Shown: positions 61,777 to 64,000 of the stretch, one piece after another
Position numbering within the stretch: the stretch's first letter is position 1
Layout: every line of letters begins with the position of its first letter
Source of the DNA: Candidatus Kosakonia sp. 282A-S69
Lineage (GTDB): Bacteria; Pseudomonadota; Gammaproteobacteria; Enterobacterales; Enterobacteriaceae
Direction: 5' to 3'
Assembly: GCF_029433855.1 (NCBI RefSeq)
Contig: NZ_JAROAU010000003.1
Span: forward strand, 2,842,053 to 2,906,052
Length of the DNA: 64,000 bases
Program-made: the position numbers and the translations under genes
Notes under the pieces: model-generated
Told to the model about the DNA's origin: nothing
The model's database searches: none
The model's input: only the letters and a program-made list of their open reading frames with translations

Positions 61777-64000
61777 ATGTCCGGCTGGCCACGAATTTAC
61801 TACAAATTACTGAACTTACCATTAAGCGTGCTGGTAAAAAGTAAATCGATCCCCGCAGAACCTGCACAGGAACTGGGGCTCGACACATCACGACCTATTA
61901 TGTACGTGCTGCCTTATAACTCAAAGGCAGACTTAATGACCTTGCGCGAGCAGTGCCTGGCGCATGAATTACCCGATCCCCTCGAACCGCTGGAGATCGA
62001 TGGCGCACTGCTGCCACGCTACGTGTTTATTCACGGCGGCCCGCGCGTATTCACTTATTACACGCCCAAAGAAGAGTCTATCAAACTGTTTCACGACTAC
62101 CTGGATTTACACCGCAGCCATCCCGATCTGGATGTGCAGATGGTGCCGGTCTCGGTAATGTTTGGCCGTTCACCAGGCCGCGAAAAGGGTGAGGTCAACC
62201 CGCCGTTGCGCATGCTCAACGGTATTCAAAAGTTTTTCGCTGTTTCGTGGCTTGGCCGCGACAGCTTTGTGCGTTTCTCCCCGCCGGTTTCGCTGCGCCG
62301 CATGGCGACCGAACACGGCACGGATAAGATCATCGCGCAGAAACTGGCCCGCGTGGCGCGGATGCACTTCGCCCGTCAGCGTCTGGCCGCCGTTGGCCCC
62401 CGTCTGCCGGCGCGCCAGGATCTCTTCAATAAGCTGCTGTCGTCGAAAGCGATTGCCCGCGCGGTGGAAGATGAAGCGCGCAGCAAAAAGATCTCCCACG
62501 ATAAGGCACAGCAAAATGCTATCGCGCTGATGGAAGAGATCGCCGCTAACTTCTCTTACGAGATGATTCGCCTGACGGACCGCATCCTCGGCTTTACGTG
62601 GAACCGGCTCTATCAGGGGATCAACGTGCACAACGCCGAGCGCGTACGCCAGCTGGCGCACGAAGGGCATGAAATTGTCTATGTCCCCTGCCACCGCAGC
62701 CACATGGACTACCTGCTGCTCTCCTATGTGCTTTACCACCAGGGTCTGGTGCCGCCGCATATTGCGGCCGGGATCAACCTCAACTTCTGGCCCGCCGGTC
62801 CGATTTTCCGCCGTCTTGGCGCCTTCTTTATTCGCCGTACCTTCAAAGGCAACAAGCTCTACTCGACGGTGTTCCGTGAATACCTGGGCGAGCTGTTCAG
62901 CCGCGGTTATTCGGTGGAGTATTTTGTTGAAGGTGGTCGCTCGCGTACCGGGCGCCTGCTCGATCCGAAAACCGGTACCCTGTCGATGACCATTCAGGCG
63001 ATGCTGCGCGGCGGCACGCGCCCGATCACGCTGGTGCCAATCTATATCGGCTACGAGCATGTGATGGAGGTCGGCACCTACGCCAAAGAGCTGCGCGGCG
63101 CGACGAAAGAGAAAGAGAGCCTGCTGCAGATGCTGCGCGGCCTCAGCAAGCTGCGTAACCTTGGTCAGGGCTATGTGAACTTCGGCGAGCCGATCCCGCT
63201 GATGAACTACCTGAACCACCATGTGCCGGAGTGGCGTGAATCCATCGACCCGATTGAAGCAATCCGTCCGGCATGGCTGACCCCGACGGTTAACAGCATC
63301 GCTGCCGATCTGATGGTGCGCATCAATAACGCCGGAGCGGCAAACGCCATGAACCTCTGCTGTACGGCGTTGCTGGCTTCGCGCCAGCGCTCGTTGACGC
63401 GCGAGCAGTTGACCGAGCAGCTCAACTGCTACCTTGAGCTGATGCGCAATGTGCCCTACTCGCCGGACTCTACCACGCCGTCCGCCAGCGCCGCCGAGCT
63501 TATTGCTCATGCGCTGCAGATGAACAAGTTTGAGGTCGAGAAGGACACCATTGGCGATATCATCATCCTGCCGCGCGAGCAGGCGGTGCTGATGACCTAT
63601 TACCGCAACAACATTGCGCACATGCTGATGCTGCCGTCGCTGATCGCGGCGATTGTGATCCAGCATCGCGCCATCTCTCGCGGCGAAATTCTGCGTCATG
63701 TGGAATTGCTCTACCCAATGCTTAAAGCCGAGCTGTTCCTGCGCTGGGAAAACGCAGAGCTGGCCGGGGTGCTGGATAATCTGATTCAGGAGTTGGTGCG
63801 CCAGGGGCTGATTACCCTGAAAGAGGATCTTCTTAACGTCAATCCGGCTCACTCACGCACCCTGCAACTGCTGGCCGCAGGCGCGCGCGAGACGCTGCAG
63901 CGTTATGCCATCACCTTCTGGCTGCTGAGCGCCAACCCGACGATGAACCGCAGTACGCTGGAGAAAGAGAGCCGTACGCTGGCGCAGCGCCTGTCGGTAC
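61777..64000 (+). CDS. plsB: Glycerol-3-phosphate acyltransferase (3' end outside window)
   Basis: First enzyme of phospholipid synthesis at the inner membrane. The start is [30 protein letters not shown] (ATG 61777), matching E. coli PlsB. The frame stays open to the window edge, 741 codons of an expected ~807, so the C terminus is missing. The acyltransferase motif HX4D is in [21 protein letters not shown] (about residue 306), with the [32 protein letters not shown]-like and [10 protein letters not shown] blocks following. It is divergent from dgkA with 132 bases between. Confidence 0.97.
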   Translation, partial: MSGWPRIYYKLLNLPLSVLVKSKSIPAEPAQELGLDTSRPIMYVLPYNSKADLMTLREQCLAHELPDPLEPLEIDGALLPRYVFIHGGPRVFTYYTPKEESIKLFHDYLDLHRSHPDLDVQMVPVSVMFGRSPGREKGEVNPPLRMLNGIQKFFAVSWLGRDSFVRFSPPVSLRRMATEHGTDKIIAQKLARVARMHFARQRLAAVGPRLPARQDLFNKLLSSKAIARAVEDEARSKKISHDKAQQNAIALMEEIAANFSYEMIRLTDRILGFTWNRLYQGINVHNAERVRQLAHEGHEIVYVPCHRSHMDYLLLSYVLYHQGLVPPHIAAGINLNFWPAGPIFRRLGAFFIRRTFKGNKLYSTVFREYLGELFSRGYSVEYFVEGGRSRTGRLLDPKTGTLSMTIQAMLRGGTRPITLVPIYIGYEHVMEVGTYAKELRGATKEKESLLQMLRGLSKLRNLGQGYVNFGEPIPLMNYLNHHVPEWRESIDPIEAIRPAWLTPTVNSIAADLMVRINNAGAANAMNLCCTALLASRQRSLTREQLTEQLNCYLELMRNVPYSPDSTTPSASAAELIAHALQMNKFEVEKDTIGDIIILPREQAVLMTYYRNNIAHMLMLPSLIAAIVIQHRAISRGEILRHVELLYPMLKAELFLRWENAELAGVLDNLIQELVRQGLITLKEDLLNVNPAHSRTLQLLAAGARETLQRYAITFWLLSANPTMNRSTLEKESRTLAQRLSV

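Noticed and set aside
62170-63852. 560-residue minus-strand open frame
   Set aside because: It is antisense to plsB, whose plus-strand translation matches the known enzyme throughout. Long antisense frames are common in GC-rich genes.

Overview
This 64 kb window is chromosomal DNA of a member of the Enterobacteriaceae. Nearly every core gene reads as a close homologue of the Escherichia coli gene, and the local order largely follows E. coli. The added genes (a GH105 sugar cluster, a chitinase, a periplasmic chorismate mutase, a pnuC/nadR-like pair and a TraF-family protein), together with REP and ERIC repeats, suggest a Kosakonia/Enterobacter/Klebsiella-type genome rather than Escherichia itself. 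The genus cannot be fixed from the sequence alone. I saw no phage, insertion sequence, CRISPR array, rRNA or tRNA. These family assignments come from reading the translations; no database search was run.

Layout. (1) 1-11.6 kb: the glycogen operon glgB-glgX-glgC-glgA-glgP on the minus strand, then asd (minus) and yhgN (plus). (2) 11.6-12.85 kb: a REP cluster and an orphan OmpR-type response regulator. This is a junction between two regions that are far apart in E. coli. (3) 12.85-15.0 kb: fdhF, the selenocysteine formate dehydrogenase H, with its in-frame UGA, SECIS hairpin and sigma-54 promoter. (4) 15.2-21.4 kb: an accessory carbohydrate cluster with a GH105 hydrolase, an 831-residue protein I cannot assign, an MFS permease and a convergent LacI-type regulator. 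(5) 21.5-32.4 kb: gltP, then acs-yjcH-actP, a Gfo/Idh/MocA oxidoreductase, yjcE and ghxP. The nrf operon that separates gltP and acs in E. coli is missing. (6) 32.6-37.1 kb: a glutathione transferase, the small RNA SraL, soxR/soxS, pdeC and yjcB. (7) 37.2-43.3 kb: an accessory stretch with an inositol-phosphatase-family enzyme, a SulP transporter, a HEAT-like protein, a GH18 chitinase, a 42-residue membrane peptide and a secreted chorismate mutase. (8) 43.3-64 kb: the conserved block ssb/uvrA, yjbR-yjbQ, aphA, tyrB, (nadR-like-pnuC), alr, dnaB/qorA, dusA, (traF-like), zur, yjbJ, dinF-lexA, dgkA and plsB. plsB runs off the right edge.

How the genes work together. The glg genes make and break down glycogen. 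acs-yjcH-actP takes up and activates acetate. soxR/soxS/SraL and lexA-dinF with uvrA and ssb are stress circuits whose operators are visible: a perfect 18-bp sox box, two LexA boxes at lexA and one between ssb and uvrA. The strongest candidate for undescribed biology is the GH105/831-residue/permease/LacI cluster. It looks like a complete import, hydrolysis and control unit for an unsaturated-uronide-containing oligosaccharide, with one enzyme of unknown type. Smaller candidates are the orphan response regulator beside fdhF, the HEAT-like protein, the 42-residue peptide and a structured 776-bp gap upstream of pdeC.
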